A DNA stretch of 64,000 nucleotides from Marisimplicoccus sp964437815 (GCA_964437815.1 CAYTIE010000003.1:9919-73918); one strand, 5' to 3'. Counted from the first letter of the stretch, positions 34,309-44,776 are shown. Numbers and translations are program-made. The notes: generated by a model not told the origin, from the letters alone.

Positions 34309-35421
34309 ATGAAAGAGGATTATTATGAAATATTAGGTGTATCCAAAGGTGCTTCTAGTTCTGAAATAAAAAAGGCATATAGAAAAAAAGCAATCAAATA
34401 TCATCCTGATAAAAATCCTGGTGATAAGACTGCAGAGGCTAATTTTAAACAGGCAGCAGAAGCATATGAGGTTTTAAGTAATCCTGATAAAAAATCTAGA
34501 TATGATCAGTTTGGGCATAATGCCTTTGAAGGTGCTGGTGGTTTTGGTGCAGGAGGGATGAACATGGATGATATATTTAGTCAATTTGGAGATATATTTG
34601 GTAGTGCATTTGGATCATCTTTTGGAGGCTTTGGCAGGTCTAGTCAAACTAGATCAAGGGGGTCTAACTTGAGAATTAAGGTTAAGCTTTCTTTAGACGA
34701 AATTATTAATGGGGTTGAAAAGAAAATTAAAGTAAAAAGAAAAATACTTTCAAAAGAAGCTACATTTTCAAATTGTTCAGCTTGTAACGGGTCTGGACAA
34801 GTTACAAAAATAACAAATACAATATTAGGTAGAATGCAGTCTTCATCAATCTGTAGAAATTGTAATGGAACTGGCCAATCCTTATCTAATAGGCCATCCG
34901 GAGCAGATTCAAATGGTATGTTAAACCATGAGGAAACAGTTTCAATTAAAATTCCACCGGGAGTAGAAGAAGGTATGCAATTAAAAGTTTCAGCAAAAGG
35001 AAATGAATCAAATAATAAAAATGGATCTTCGGGAGATCTATTGGTATTGATTGAAGAATTGCCGAATGAAAATTTTGTTAGAGAAGGTAATCATTTACAT
35101 CATGATTTATATATAAGTATTTCCGAAGCAACTTTAGGGATTACTAAGGATATAAACTTAATCGATGGTAAGGTTAGAATAAAACTTGAACCAGGTATTC
35201 AATCTGGTAAGACACTAAGATTAAGAAATAAAGGTATCCAAGATTTAAACGGTTACTCTAAAGGGGACCTTTTGGTTCATGTGAACATATGGACTCCAAA
35301 AGTTTTAAATAAAAAACAGAAAGATTTCTTCAAAGAAATGATTGATGATGATAATTTTAAACCAAATCCAAAAAAGTCCGATAAATCATTCTTTGAGAAG
35401 GTTAGAGATATGTTTGCATAA
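34309..35421 (+). CDS. dnaJ: DnaJ chaperone
   Basis: A 370-residue type I J-protein. The J domain has the HPD motif (YHPDKNPG), then a Gly/Phe-rich stretch, then a zinc region with only two CxxCxGxG motifs (CSACNGSG and CRNCNGTG) in place of four, then the client-binding C-terminal domains. Two zinc motifs are usual for flavobacterial DnaJ as far as I recall, so I do not read this as damage. It pairs with grpE. Confidence 0.94.
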   Translation: MKEDYYEILGVSKGASSSEIKKAYRKKAIKYHPDKNPGDKTAEANFKQAAEAYEVLSNPDKKSRYDQFGHNAFEGAGGFGAGGMNMDDIFSQFGDIFGSAFGSSFGGFGRSSQTRSRGSNLRIKVKLSLDEIINGVEKKIKVKRKILSKEATFSNCSACNGSGQVTKITNTILGRMQSSSICRNCNGTGQSLSNRPSGADSNGMLNHEETVSIKIPPGVEEGMQLKVSAKGNESNNKNGSSGDLLVLIEELPNENFVREGNHLHHDLYISISEATLGITKDINLIDGKVRIKLEPGIQSGKTLRLRNKGIQDLNGYSKGDLLVHVNIWTPKVLNKKQKDFFKEMIDDDNFKPNPKKSDKSFFEKVRDMFA

Positions 35422-35460
35422 TTGTTTTTATTAGTAATAGTTCATATATTATAGTAGTAG

Positions 35461-36627
35461 ATGAGTAAGATATTAATTATTGAAGATGAAGAGCCTATAA
35501 GAAGAGTCCTTGTTAGGATTTTAACTGAAGAAGATTCAAAATTTGAAATTCATGAAGCTTCAGATGGTAAGAAAGGTTTAGATTCTATTTCTAAGGAAAG
35601 TTTTGATTTAGTCCTGTGTGATATAAAAATGCCTAAAATTGATGGAATGGAACTTCTTCAAAGAACGCGTAAACAAAATTCATCAATCCCATTTATTATG
35701 TTGACTGGTCATGGAAATATTGAAACAGCTGTAGAATCTATGAAGTTAGGAGCTTATGATTTTATTCCAAAACCACCAGATCTAAATAGGTTAATAACAT
35801 CTGTTAGAAACGCACTTGAAAAGAAAGAGCTTGTTACTGAAAATAAAATTCTAAGAAAGAAAGTTGCAAAAAAATATCAAATAATTGGAGAATCTAAATC
35901 AATTAAAACAATTCATGAATTAATAGAGAAAGTTGCTCAATCTGAAGCTAGAGTCTTGATTACTGGAGAAAGTGGAACTGGGAAAGAACTTGTAGCTCAT
36001 CAAATTCATGAACAAAGTCTAAGACAAAAATCTCCTTTTGTTGAGGTGAATTGTGCTGCTATTCCTGCTGAGCTAATTGAAAGCGAACTTTTTGGTCATA
36101 TTAAAGGTTCATTCACTTCAGCAGTTAAAGATAGACAAGGTAAGTTTGAAGCAGCTCATGGTGGAACATTATTTCTTGATGAGATTGCAGATATGAGTCT
36201 TGCAGCTCAGGCAAAAGTTTTAAGAGCTCTTGAAGAGAATAAAGTACAAAGAGTTGGAAGTGAAAAAGATATAACTGTTGATGTGAGAGTTATTGCGGCT
36301 ACAAACAAAGATTTAAAAGAGGAGATAGATAAAGGGAGTTTCAGAGAGGATCTTTATCATAGACTAGCTGTAATTCTAATTGACGTTCCTACTCTTAGCT
36401 CAAGAAAAGATGATATTCCTTTACTAGTAAATCATTTTTCAGAAATTATATGTAAAGAACAGGGTATAGAACCTAAAGATTTTTCTAAGCAATCAATATC
36501 TCTTCTAAAAGATTATACTTGGTCAGGTAACATAAGAGAGTTAAGAAATGTAGTTGAACGATTAATTATCTTAGGAGGTAATCCAATATCTGAAAAAGAT
36601 ATTAAACTATTTACAACAAAAAAATAA
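35461..36627 (+). CDS. NtrC-like response regulator (AAA+ domain)
   Basis: A 388-residue two-domain regulator. The receiver has phospho-acceptor D54 (VLCDIKMPK). The AAA+ domain has Walker A GESGTGK (169-175), Walker B TLFLDEIADM and an R-finger region FREDLYHRL. The sigma-54 contact loop, normally GAFTGA, is GSFTSA (216-221). No C-terminal Fis-type DNA-binding helix follows; the protein ends after the AAA+ lid. It overlaps the M28 peptidase gene by 1 bp. Confidence 0.88.
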   Translation: MSKILIIEDEEPIRRVLVRILTEEDSKFEIHEASDGKKGLDSISKESFDLVLCDIKMPKIDGMELLQRTRKQNSSIPFIMLTGHGNIETAVESMKLGAYDFIPKPPDLNRLITSVRNALEKKELVTENKILRKKVAKKYQIIGESKSIKTIHELIEKVAQSEARVLITGESGTGKELVAHQIHEQSLRQKSPFVEVNCAAIPAELIESELFGHIKGSFTSAVKDRQGKFEAAHGGTLFLDEIADMSLAAQAKVLRALEENKVQRVGSEKDITVDVRVIAATNKDLKEEIDKGSFREDLYHRLAVILIDVPTLSSRKDDIPLLVNHFSEIICKEQGIEPKDFSKQSISLLKDYTWSGNIRELRNVVERLIILGGNPISEKDIKLFTTKK

Positions 36628-38012
36628 TGAGTTTTATTAGAAAAACATCACTAATACTCCTTATTAGTTTTCCGTTCTTTTTAAATTCTCAAACTGATAA
36701 AGAAAAGTCAGACTTTATAAATGATATTTATAATGAAGCATTGTCTAATGGTAAATCATACGATTGGTTAGAATACTTATCTAATGATATAGGACACAGA
36801 CTTTCAGGTTCAGTAAATGCTGAAACAGCAGTAAAATGGGGAAAAGAGGAGCTGTCTTCTATTTCTGATAAAGTTTGGCTACAGCCAGTAATGGTTCCAA
36901 AATGGGTTAGAGGTGCCCCAGAGTATGCTCATATAGAATCAACAGATGGTAAAACAATTTCTGTACCAATTCTTGCCCTTGGAGGTTCAATTAGTACTCC
37001 ATCAATTGGTATAGTAGCTAATGTCGTTGAAGTTAAAAGTTTTGATGAGTTAGATCAACTAGGAGAAGAAAAAATTAATGGTAAAATAGTCTTTTATAAT
37101 AGACCTATGAATCCAACTATTATAAATACATTCCAGGCATATGGTCAAAGTGTTAATCAAAGAACTCAAGGAGCTAAATATGCAGCTCAATATGGTGCAG
37201 TAGGTGTAATTGTTAGATCCATGACTACAGCATCTGATAATTTTCCTCATACAGGCTCTATGTATTATGATGATCTACCTCTGAATAAGAGAATACCTGC
37301 AGCTGCTATAAGCACAAATGGTGCAGACCTTCTTAGTTCTATGTTATCATTAAACAAGGAAGTTAAGTTTTATTTTAGACAAAACTCTAAGAATTTTCCA
37401 GATCAACTATCACATAATGTAATTGCTGAAGTAAGAGGAAGTAAAAGTCCAGATGAAATTATAGTTATTGGTGGACATCTAGACTCTTGGGATGTTGGAG
37501 ATGGGAGCCATGACGATGGAGCTGGAATTGTTCAATCAATGGAAGTTATAAGAATATTAAACTCTTTAGGATATAAACCAAATAGAACTATAAGAGTAGT
37601 TCTATTTATGAATGAAGAAAATGGTTTGAGGGGAGGGAATAAATATGCAGAAATAGCAAGAGCAAAAAATGAAAATCATTTTTTTGCACTTGAATCAGAT
37701 GCTGGAGGATTTACTCCTAGAGGTTTTAGTTTTGATACTTCAATTGGAGAATTTGAATCAATAAAATCATGGGTAGGTTATTTTAAAGATTATGCTTTAG
37801 ACAACTTTTTTATTGGAGGTAGTGGAGCAGATATTGGTCCTCTTAAGGATGGAAAAGTTATTTTATCAGGATTACGCCCTGATCCTCAAAGATATTTTGA
37901 TTACCATCATTCTAATTCAGATACATTTGATAAAATTAATAGAAGAGAATTAGAGCTTGGAGCAGCTGCTATGACTGCATTGGTTTATCTTATGGATAAC
38001 CATAAACTATAA
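36627..38012 (+). CDS. Secreted M28 zinc peptidase
   Basis: A 461-residue aminopeptidase-like protein with a signal peptide (LLISFPFFLNSQ) and a PA insert domain (about residues 120-200). The M28 metal site is in GGHLDSWDVGDGSHDDG (His, Asp) and NEENGLRGG (catalytic Glu), with ESDAGG and a YHHSNSDTFD His for the rest. It probably trims peptides in the periplasm. Confidence 0.9.
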   Translation: MSFIRKTSLILLISFPFFLNSQTDKEKSDFINDIYNEALSNGKSYDWLEYLSNDIGHRLSGSVNAETAVKWGKEELSSISDKVWLQPVMVPKWVRGAPEYAHIESTDGKTISVPILALGGSISTPSIGIVANVVEVKSFDELDQLGEEKINGKIVFYNRPMNPTIINTFQAYGQSVNQRTQGAKYAAQYGAVGVIVRSMTTASDNFPHTGSMYYDDLPLNKRIPAAAISTNGADLLSSMLSLNKEVKFYFRQNSKNFPDQLSHNVIAEVRGSKSPDEIIVIGGHLDSWDVGDGSHDDGAGIVQSMEVIRILNSLGYKPNRTIRVVLFMNEENGLRGGNKYAEIARAKNENHFFALESDAGGFTPRGFSFDTSIGEFESIKSWVGYFKDYALDNFFIGGSGADIGPLKDGKVILSGLRPDPQRYFDYHHSNSDTFDKINRRELELGAAAMTALVYLMDNHKL

Positions 38013-38014
38013 TA

Positions 38015-39406
38015 ATGACCTACATAATTAATCAATTCTCTAAATATAAAAGAGAATTTAACTACAATTTAAAACTAGCATATCCTGTTATGATTGGAAT
38101 GTTAGGTCATACATTTGTTCAATTTGTTGATAATGTAATGGTTGGACAGCTAGGTACTGCTGAACTTGCTGCGATTTCATTAGGTAATAGTTTTGTTTTT
38201 ATAGCAATGTCAATTGGGATTGGGTTTTCTACTGCTATAACGCCATTAATTGCTGAGGCTGATGGAGCGAAAAATAAGCCACGGGTTATTGAAATTTTTG
38301 AACATAGTTTTCTTATATGTTTTATACTAGGAATACTTTTGACCAGTATAGTTTTCTTAAATAAGAACTTAGTAAGTTTTATGGGTCAGCCTATTGAGGT
38401 TGTAAAGCTAGCAATTCCTTATCTTTTTTGGGTTTCTATATCACTTCTTGCTGTAGTTAATTTTCAATCTTTTAGACAGTTTGCAGATGGAATGTCTATT
38501 ACAAAAGCTGCAATGTATTCAGTATTAGCTGCAAATCTTATTAATGTAATACTCAATTATTTATTAATTTTTGGAATATGGAAATTTCCGCAGCTAGGTT
38601 TAGAAGGTGCAGCAATAGGAACATTAATATCAAGATTTTCGATGCTAATCTTTATAATTTTCTATTTAAAATTGCATAATAAATTATCTCTATATATTAA
38701 GAATTTCTTTCCAAGAAAAATAATTAGTTCACATATAAAAAAGATTATAGCTTTAGGGTTTCCATCCGCATTACATAGTTTTTTTGAAGTAGGGTTTTTT
38801 ATCTGTGCTGTCTGGATGTCTGGTCTTATTGGTAAAAATGCTCAAGCCGCAAATCAAATTGCAATGAATCTCTCTACAATGACATTTATGGTTGCAATTG
38901 GTGTAGGAGTAGCTGCAATGATTAGAGTTGGTAATCAAAGAGGAAGAATGGATTTTAAAAAATTAAGAGAAGTGGCAATCTCAACTTTTGTTTTAATATT
39001 TTTAGTTGATGTGATTTTTTGTTCAATATTTTTAACCTTCAATGATTTACTTCCATATCTATATTTAGATGCATCTAATCTTGAAAATATTAGTGATGTG
39101 AATGAAGTAATATCTATTGCTTCTAAACTATTAATAGTAGCAGGTTTTTTTCAGGTATTTGATGGTCTTCAAGCTGTTGTTCTTGGTGCTTTAAGAGGGA
39201 TGCAGGATGTAAATATACCAGCATTCATTATTTTCTTCTCTTATGTGATAATAGGCCTTCCAACATCATATTTCCTTGGATTTTATACTGAATTATCAAT
39301 GGTTGGAATATGGATTGGTTTATTAACTGGACTTTTTTCATCCTCATTATTCTTATTTTTAAGATTTAATCATCTATCTAAAAAACTAATTAAAGCCAAT
39401 GCTTGA
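38015..39406 (+). CDS. MATE-family efflux transporter
   Basis: A 463-residue inner-membrane protein with 12 hydrophobic helices and the two-lobe MATE layout. FVDNVMVGQLGTAELAA is a NorM-type signature. It likely exports cationic drugs or metabolites in exchange for Na+ or H+. Two bp separate it from the peptidase gene, and it overlaps the next by 8 bp. Confidence 0.9.
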   Translation: MTYIINQFSKYKREFNYNLKLAYPVMIGMLGHTFVQFVDNVMVGQLGTAELAAISLGNSFVFIAMSIGIGFSTAITPLIAEADGAKNKPRVIEIFEHSFLICFILGILLTSIVFLNKNLVSFMGQPIEVVKLAIPYLFWVSISLLAVVNFQSFRQFADGMSITKAAMYSVLAANLINVILNYLLIFGIWKFPQLGLEGAAIGTLISRFSMLIFIIFYLKLHNKLSLYIKNFFPRKIISSHIKKIIALGFPSALHSFFEVGFFICAVWMSGLIGKNAQAANQIAMNLSTMTFMVAIGVGVAAMIRVGNQRGRMDFKKLREVAISTFVLIFLVDVIFCSIFLTFNDLLPYLYLDASNLENISDVNEVISIASKLLIVAGFFQVFDGLQAVVLGALRGMQDVNIPAFIIFFSYVIIGLPTSYFLGFYTELSMVGIWIGLLTGLFSSSLFLFLRFNHLSKKLIKANA

Positions 39407-39992
39407 AGAAATTTTAAAATTTGACACTGAACTTTTTATTTATTTAAATAATCTTGGGACTTCAAACTATGATTATATATGGGTTTATTTATCTAAAGTT
39501 GAAGCAAATGCTATCCCTTATCTTTTATTATTCTTTTTTTTCTTCTATAATAATTCTTCAAAAGTAAAATTATCAGAAATAGTTTACTTACTTTTTTTTG
39601 TTTTTATACTTATTGCTATTTCAGATCAAACAGCCAACCTTTTTAAGGATTCTTTTCAAAGATTAAGACCATGTTATAATGAAATAATTCAGGATTCAGT
39701 TAGACTTGTTAAAGAGACTTGTGGAGGTAAGTATAGTTTCTTCTCAGCTCATGCTTCAAGCTCATTTTCACTTGCTATCTTTTTTGGTCTTTTATATAAA
39801 AAAAGACTAAAATTTCTTATTTGTTTTACTGTTTCACTAGCAATATTGATATCATATAGTAGAATTTATCTTGGTGTACATTATCCCTTAGACATAATTT
39901 TTGGCGCCTTATTTGGAGCTATTAATGGCTTATTAATTTATAAGATTCATAAAATAATATTAAAGAATTTCAATCTTTTTAATGAATCTTGA
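39399..39992 (+). CDS. PAP2-family membrane phosphatase
   Basis: A 197-residue integral membrane phosphatase with the three PAP2 motifs: KDSFQRLRPC (motif 1), FFSAHASSSFS (motif 2, the catalytic His region) and SRIYLGVHYPLD (motif 3). Such enzymes dephosphorylate undecaprenyl pyrophosphate or phosphatidic acid. It converges on the glycosyltransferase gene, with which it overlaps by 33 bp. Confidence 0.88.
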   Translation: MLEEILKFDTELFIYLNNLGTSNYDYIWVYLSKVEANAIPYLLLFFFFFYNNSSKVKLSEIVYLLFFVFILIAISDQTANLFKDSFQRLRPCYNEIIQDSVRLVKETCGGKYSFFSAHASSSFSLAIFFGLLYKKRLKFLICFTVSLAILISYSRIYLGVHYPLDIIFGALFGAINGLLIYKIHKIILKNFNLFNES

Positions 39993-41084
39993 CCAACTAT
40001 ATTTTCTTTTTGATTCAGATATATTGTTTGAATAGTTTCTATTATTCTCTGGATTAATACAATTTTTTATAGATATAGCAAGATTATAGGGTGTTTCATC
40101 AAATATTTCACCTGACTTATCATTAATTATATTTTCTTTTAAACCTTTTATGTTTGATACAACTAATGGTTTATCATAGAAATATGCTACAGGTGTTATA
40201 CCACTTTGACTAGCTTTCTTATATGGTTGAACAATTAAATCACTTACACAGATATAATCTCTAATTTTAGATGATTCTAAAAAGTTGTCATCAATTATAA
40301 CTTTATCTTCAATATCTTTTCTTTTAATTAGTTTATTGTATATAGTAATATCATCATAAAATTCTCCTGCAATAATAAGATTTAAATCTTCATTTTCCTT
40401 TGAAACATAATAAAATGCTTTTATTAATGTTTCAACTCCTTTATATTTTCGTATTAAACCTATAAATAGTATATATTTTTTTGATGGTAAATTTAGATTA
40501 GATAATGCTTGATCTTTTGAAATCTTATTTGGTAGATGATCATTAATAGGATGGAAGAGGGGTAGGACTTTTTTTCTAGTATTGTTTTTTAATTTTTCTC
40601 CTACATTTTCTGAAAATGAAATAAAGCTATCACAACTTTTAATAAAAAATTTTCTAAAAAAACTTTCAAAGAAAATCCTTTCATGACTAGACCAATTGTC
40701 AACAAGACCTATAACTTTTATTTTATTGTTTAAAATCCAAGAGATGACAAAATATGATAGTGCTAGTATTGGTGTCCAGTATCTAAATATGATTTTTTTT
40801 GGACCTATTTTATTAATCTTTTGGGCTGTTATAATCCAATTTATAGGATTTAATATATTTATCTGTCGTACTATTTTAAAGTCGGATTTTAATACTTCTT
40901 TACTATACTGTGTTTTACCAGGAAAAAAAAATTTCGGATAAAGTAGTTTAAATGTCCAAACTTCACAATAAATATTTTGACTGGACATTTGATTAACTAA
41001 TGAATGAGTTGAATCTGATATGCCACCTCTATATGGATATGCTGCAGATATAATTAGATAATCTATGCTATCACTCTTTTTCAT
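39960..41084 (-). CDS. GT4-like glycosyltransferase
   Basis: A 374-residue GT-B fold enzyme. The N-terminal motif is AAYPYRGGISDSTHSLV and the C-terminal domain has ILFIGLIRKYKGVETL and the E-x7-E region PVAYFYDKPLVVSNIKG with sugar-nucleotide contacts. Its target, perhaps lipopolysaccharide or exopolysaccharide, is unknown. It starts 19 bp after the secA stop and may share its transcript. Confidence 0.85.
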   Translation of the reverse strand: MKKSDSIDYLIISAAYPYRGGISDSTHSLVNQMSSQNIYCEVWTFKLLYPKFFFPGKTQYSKEVLKSDFKIVRQINILNPINWIITAQKINKIGPKKIIFRYWTPILALSYFVISWILNNKIKVIGLVDNWSSHERIFFESFFRKFFIKSCDSFISFSENVGEKLKNNTRKKVLPLFHPINDHLPNKISKDQALSNLNLPSKKYILFIGLIRKYKGVETLIKAFYYVSKENEDLNLIIAGEFYDDITIYNKLIKRKDIEDKVIIDDNFLESSKIRDYICVSDLIVQPYKKASQSGITPVAYFYDKPLVVSNIKGLKENIINDKSGEIFDETPYNLAISIKNCINPENNRNYSNNISESKRKYSWSRFIKKIEIL

Positions 41085-41102
41085 AATTAAAGGTAATAGT
41101 AG

Positions 41103-44100
41103 TTAATGGGAATTAATGATCCAGTCACCTGATTCTAAAAGACTCAGTGCTTTTTTAAACTTTATTTTTTTTACCTCCCCTGAATTAGTATTTTTTATTT
41201 CAACAATCTCATTTCTTCCAATTTTTGGAATATCTCGAACTACAGTTTCTACTTTTTCAGCGGATTGACTTGCGCTAGACCCAACTTGTCTAGCTCTTTG
41301 AGCCATTTCATCAGTATTTAATGCTTCATCTTTACTTGTCCTATAATCTCTGTTTTTATTTGGTTGAGTAGCTTCCCTAATATTATTTTCATTATTTGGT
41401 AATGAACCTTTGAATAAAAATGATAATAATTCTTTATTGAGATCTACAATCATATTTTTGAATAATTCATAAGCTTCAAATTTATATATCAAAAGCGGAT
41501 CTTTTTGTTCATGAACAGCAAGTTGAACAGACTGTTTTAATTCATCCATTTTCTTAAGATGAACTTTCCATTTATCATCAATTATAGCAAGAGATATATT
41601 TTTTTCAAAATCATCAATTAACGTTTTGCATTTTGATTCAAATGATTCTTTTAGATCAGTAGATATATTTATCACTTTTGCTCCATCTGTAAAAGGAACT
41701 ACAATTCTTTTATAGTTATTCCCTTTATTCTCAAAAACATTTTTAATAACAGGGAATGCAAGTTCTTTATTTCTTTCTTTTTTTGTTTCATAATAATCTG
41801 AAAGATTTCTATATAGAGTATCAATAATTTCAGAATCATCATTATTATTGAAATCTTCTTCACTAATAGGAGATGTTACAGAAAAGTTTGTTATTAAATC
41901 AAATTCAAAGTTTCTATAATCATTTGCATTTTTATTTAAAACAACAATTTCTTGTACTGTATCAAAAAGCATGTTAGATATATCAATTTTTAATTTTTCT
42001 CCTTTTAAAGCATTTTTTCTTAAGGTATATATTATTGTTCTTTGGGAATTCATAACATCATCATATTCAAGAAGTCTTTTTCTAATCCCAAAATTATTTT
42101 CTTCAACCTTCTTCTGTGCTCTTTCAATAGTTTTTGTAACCATTGAATGTTGAATATTCTCTCCTTCCTGTAATCCCATTCTATCCATTACTTTTGTAAC
42201 TCTATCGCTTCCAAATAGTCTCATTAAATTATCCTCAAATGAAACAAAAAATTGAGAGCTTCCTGGATCCCCTTGTCTTCCTGATCGTCCTCTTAGCTGT
42301 CTATCAACTCTCCTTGAATCATGTCTTTCCGTTCCAATAATTGCAAGTCCTCCAGAGTCAATAACATCTTGACTTAACTTAATATCAGTTCCCCTTCCAG
42401 CCATATTAGTTGCAATTGTAACTATCCCTGGTTTACCAGCTTCTGCTACTATATCTGCTTCTTTCTTATGCAGTTTTGCATTTAAGACATTATGGTCAAC
42501 ATTGCTTCTATTAAGCATTTTGCTTAATAGTTCTGAAATTTCAACTGAAGTTGTACCGATTAGAACTGGTCTTTTATTATTTCTTAACTCAATTACCTCT
42601 TGGATTATTGCATTATATTTCTCCCTTTTTGTTTTGTATACTAAATCATTAGAGTCCTTTCTGGCAACTGGTTTATTGGTTGGTATTTCAATAACATCTA
42701 GTTCATAAATTTGCCAAAATTCACCAGCTTCTGTTATTGCTGTTCCAGTCATTCCAGAAAGTTTATCATATAATCTAAAATAATTCTGAAGAGTTACAGT
42801 TGCAAATGTTTGGGTTGCGGCTTCTATTTTTACATTTTCTTTTGCCTCTATAGCCTGATGTAGACCATCAGAATATCTTCTACCATCCATTATCCTTCCA
42901 GTCTGTTCATCAACAATCATAACTTTGTTTTCCATTACAACATATTCAATATCCTTTTCAAATAATGTATAAGCTTTAAGTAATTGATTTAAGGTATGTA
43001 TCCTTTCACTTTTTATATTAAAATCTTGAAATAGTTTATTTTTTTCTTCAACTTCATCTTCTTTTTCTAAACCCTTTTTTTCAATTATTGCAATTTCTGT
43101 AGCAATATCAGGTAACACAAAGAAATCTTTATCATCTAGATCTGTAGAGATGGTTTCTATTCCCTTATCTGTTAAATCTATTTGATTGATTTTTTCATCT
43201 ATTGTAAAATAAAGCTCTTTATCAATCTGTGGCATCTCTCTATTATTATCTTGCATAAAGAAATTTTCATTCTTTTGCAGAATTTGTTTAATACCATCTT
43301 CACTTAAAAACTTTATTAATGGCTTACTTTTTGGTAATCCTCTAAAAACTCTATATAAAAGAAAACCACCTTCTTCTTCATTTGATTCTTGAATTAATTT
43401 TTTTGATTCAGAAAGTATATTTGATAGATAAGTCTTTTGTAAAGAGACTAATTTTTGAATTTTTGGTTTTAAATTGTCAAATTCCTGTCTATTTTCTTCT
43501 TTTGTAGGTCCTGAAATTATTAGAGGGGTTCTAGCATCATCTATTAATACAGAATCAACCTCATCAACTATTGCATAATTATGTCTTCTTTGAACTATAT
43601 CATCTAAATTATGGGCCATATTATCCCTTAGATAATCAAATCCAAACTCATTGTTTGTGCCATAAGTTATATCAGCTTCATATGCTTTTTTTCTTTCAGG
43701 ACTATTAGGCTTATAATCATCAATACATTTTACACTAAGCCCATGGAATTCAAAAATTGGACCCATCCATGCACTATCCCTTCTAGCCAAATAATCATTT
43801 ACTGTAACTAAATGAACTCCATCTCCAGTAAGAGCATTTAAATAAACAGGAAGAGTTGAAACCACTGTTTTACCTTCTCCAGTCTGCATTTCAGCAATCT
43901 TTCCTTGGTGTAGAACAATACCTCCAATTAATTGAACATCATAATGAACCATATCCCATAAAACATTTTTTCCTGCAGCATCCCAAGAATTTATCCAGAT
44001 AGCTTTCTCATTTTTAACTTTTACATATGATTTATTACTTGATAATTCTTTATCTACATCACTTGCTGTAACTTCAATCTCGGTATTATCTACAAATCTT

Positions 44101-44462
44101 CTGGCAGTTTCTTTAACAACAGCAAATGCTTCTGGTAAGATCTCGTTTAGTGTATTTTTTTTAATTTCTTTTAATTCTGATTCTAGAATCTCTACTTCAT
44201 TAAACATCTTCTCTTTCTCCATAAATGACTGCTCATCAACAATTTTTTTGTTTAAATCATCAATCTTATTTTTTACTTCGGATGTATTATCAATAATTTT
44301 CTTCTTAAATGAATTCGTTTTATCTCTTAAGTCATTATTTGATATCTTCTCAAGACCTATAAAATGCTCATTAATTTTATGTACAAGGGGAGTTATTTTC
44401 TTTAAGTCTTTACCTGACTTGTCTCCTAAAAAAACTTTTAAAATTGAGTTAAGTATAGACAC
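41103..44462 (-). CDS. secA: Preprotein translocase ATPase SecA
   Basis: Motor of the Sec translocon. The 1119-residue length is typical of Bacteroidetes SecA, which have an insert after the first nucleotide-binding domain (about residues 340-500). Walker A is MQTGEGKTVV, the DEAD box reads DEVDSVLID, and the motif TNMAGRGTDIKL and RRVDRQLRGRSGRQGDPG mark the second domain. The C-terminus lacks the SecB/zinc tail and ends with a Bacteroidetes-type KIGRNEIVEI region. A -7 box lies 12 bp upstream. Confidence 0.97.
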   Translation of the reverse strand: MSILNSILKVFLGDKSGKDLKKITPLVHKINEHFIGLEKISNNDLRDKTNSFKKKIIDNTSEVKNKIDDLNKKIVDEQSFMEKEKMFNEVEILESELKEIKKNTLNEILPEAFAVVKETARRFVDNTEIEVTASDVDKELSSNKSYVKVKNEKAIWINSWDAAGKNVLWDMVHYDVQLIGGIVLHQGKIAEMQTGEGKTVVSTLPVYLNALTGDGVHLVTVNDYLARRDSAWMGPIFEFHGLSVKCIDDYKPNSPERKKAYEADITYGTNNEFGFDYLRDNMAHNLDDIVQRRHNYAIVDEVDSVLIDDARTPLIISGPTKEENRQEFDNLKPKIQKLVSLQKTYLSNILSESKKLIQESNEEEGGFLLYRVFRGLPKSKPLIKFLSEDGIKQILQKNENFFMQDNNREMPQIDKELYFTIDEKINQIDLTDKGIETISTDLDDKDFFVLPDIATEIAIIEKKGLEKEDEVEEKNKLFQDFNIKSERIHTLNQLLKAYTLFEKDIEYVVMENKVMIVDEQTGRIMDGRRYSDGLHQAIEAKENVKIEAATQTFATVTLQNYFRLYDKLSGMTGTAITEAGEFWQIYELDVIEIPTNKPVARKDSNDLVYKTKREKYNAIIQEVIELRNNKRPVLIGTTSVEISELLSKMLNRSNVDHNVLNAKLHKKEADIVAEAGKPGIVTIATNMAGRGTDIKLSQDVIDSGGLAIIGTERHDSRRVDRQLRGRSGRQGDPGSSQFFVSFEDNLMRLFGSDRVTKVMDRMGLQEGENIQHSMVTKTIERAQKKVEENNFGIRKRLLEYDDVMNSQRTIIYTLRKNALKGEKLKIDISNMLFDTVQEIVVLNKNANDYRNFEFDLITNFSVTSPISEEDFNNNDDSEIIDTLYRNLSDYYETKKERNKELAFPVIKNVFENKGNNYKRIVVPFTDGAKVINISTDLKESFESKCKTLIDDFEKNISLAIIDDKWKVHLKKMDELKQSVQLAVHEQKDPLLIYKFEAYELFKNMIVDLNKELLSFLFKGSLPNNENNIREATQPNKNRDYRTSKDEALNTDEMAQRARQVGSSASQSAEKVETVVRDIPKIGRNEIVEIKNTNSGEVKKIKFKKALSLLESGDWIINSH

Positions 44463-44473
44463 AGTTTTTTTTT

Positions 44474-44481
44474 CAAATTTA
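44474..44481 (-). promoter_or_regulatory. -7 promoter element of secA
   Basis: TAAATTTG on the minus strand matches TAnnTTTG exactly, 12 bp upstream of the secA ATG. Confidence 0.6.
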
Positions 44482-44517
44482 TTTAAAAAAACCCAATAAA
44501 CTTATAGAGTAAAGGAA

Positions 44518-44739
44518 TTAATATTCATCTTCATTCCAAAGATAGTCATCTTCTGTAGGGTAATCTGGCCATATTTCTATGATTGAATCATATGTATCAC
44601 CTTCATCTTCTAATGTTTGAAGATTCTCAACAACTTCAAGAGGTGCGCCAGTTCTAATACAGAAATCAATTAATTCATCTTTAGAGGCTGGCCAAGGAGC
44701 ATCAGTTAGGTGAGATGCAAGTTCTAATGTCCAATACAT
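44518..44739 (-). CDS. DUF2795 domain protein
   Basis: A 73-residue acidic protein. TLELASHLTDAPWPASKDEL followed by LIDFCIRTGAPLEVVENLQ is the DUF2795 signature. It stands just upstream of secA, a common pairing in Bacteroidetes. Function unknown. A -7 box is 22 bp upstream. Confidence 0.85.
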   Translation of the reverse strand: MYWTLELASHLTDAPWPASKDELIDFCIRTGAPLEVVENLQTLEDEGDTYDSIIEIWPDYPTEDDYLWNEDEY

Positions 44740-44760
44740 TTTCTTTGGTTTTTATCTGTG

Positions 44761-44768
44761 CAAAAATA
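44761..44768 (-). promoter_or_regulatory. -7 promoter element of the DUF2795 gene
   Basis: TATTTTTG on the minus strand matches TAnnTTTG, 22 bp upstream of the ATG at 44739, directly next to the second assembly gap. Confidence 0.5.
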
Positions 44769-44776
44769 TATGATTA

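Noticed and set aside
34309..35421. DnaJ with only two of four zinc motifs as a damaged gene
   Set aside because: Bacteroidetes DnaJ usually carry only two, as far as I recall, and the rest of the protein is intact.
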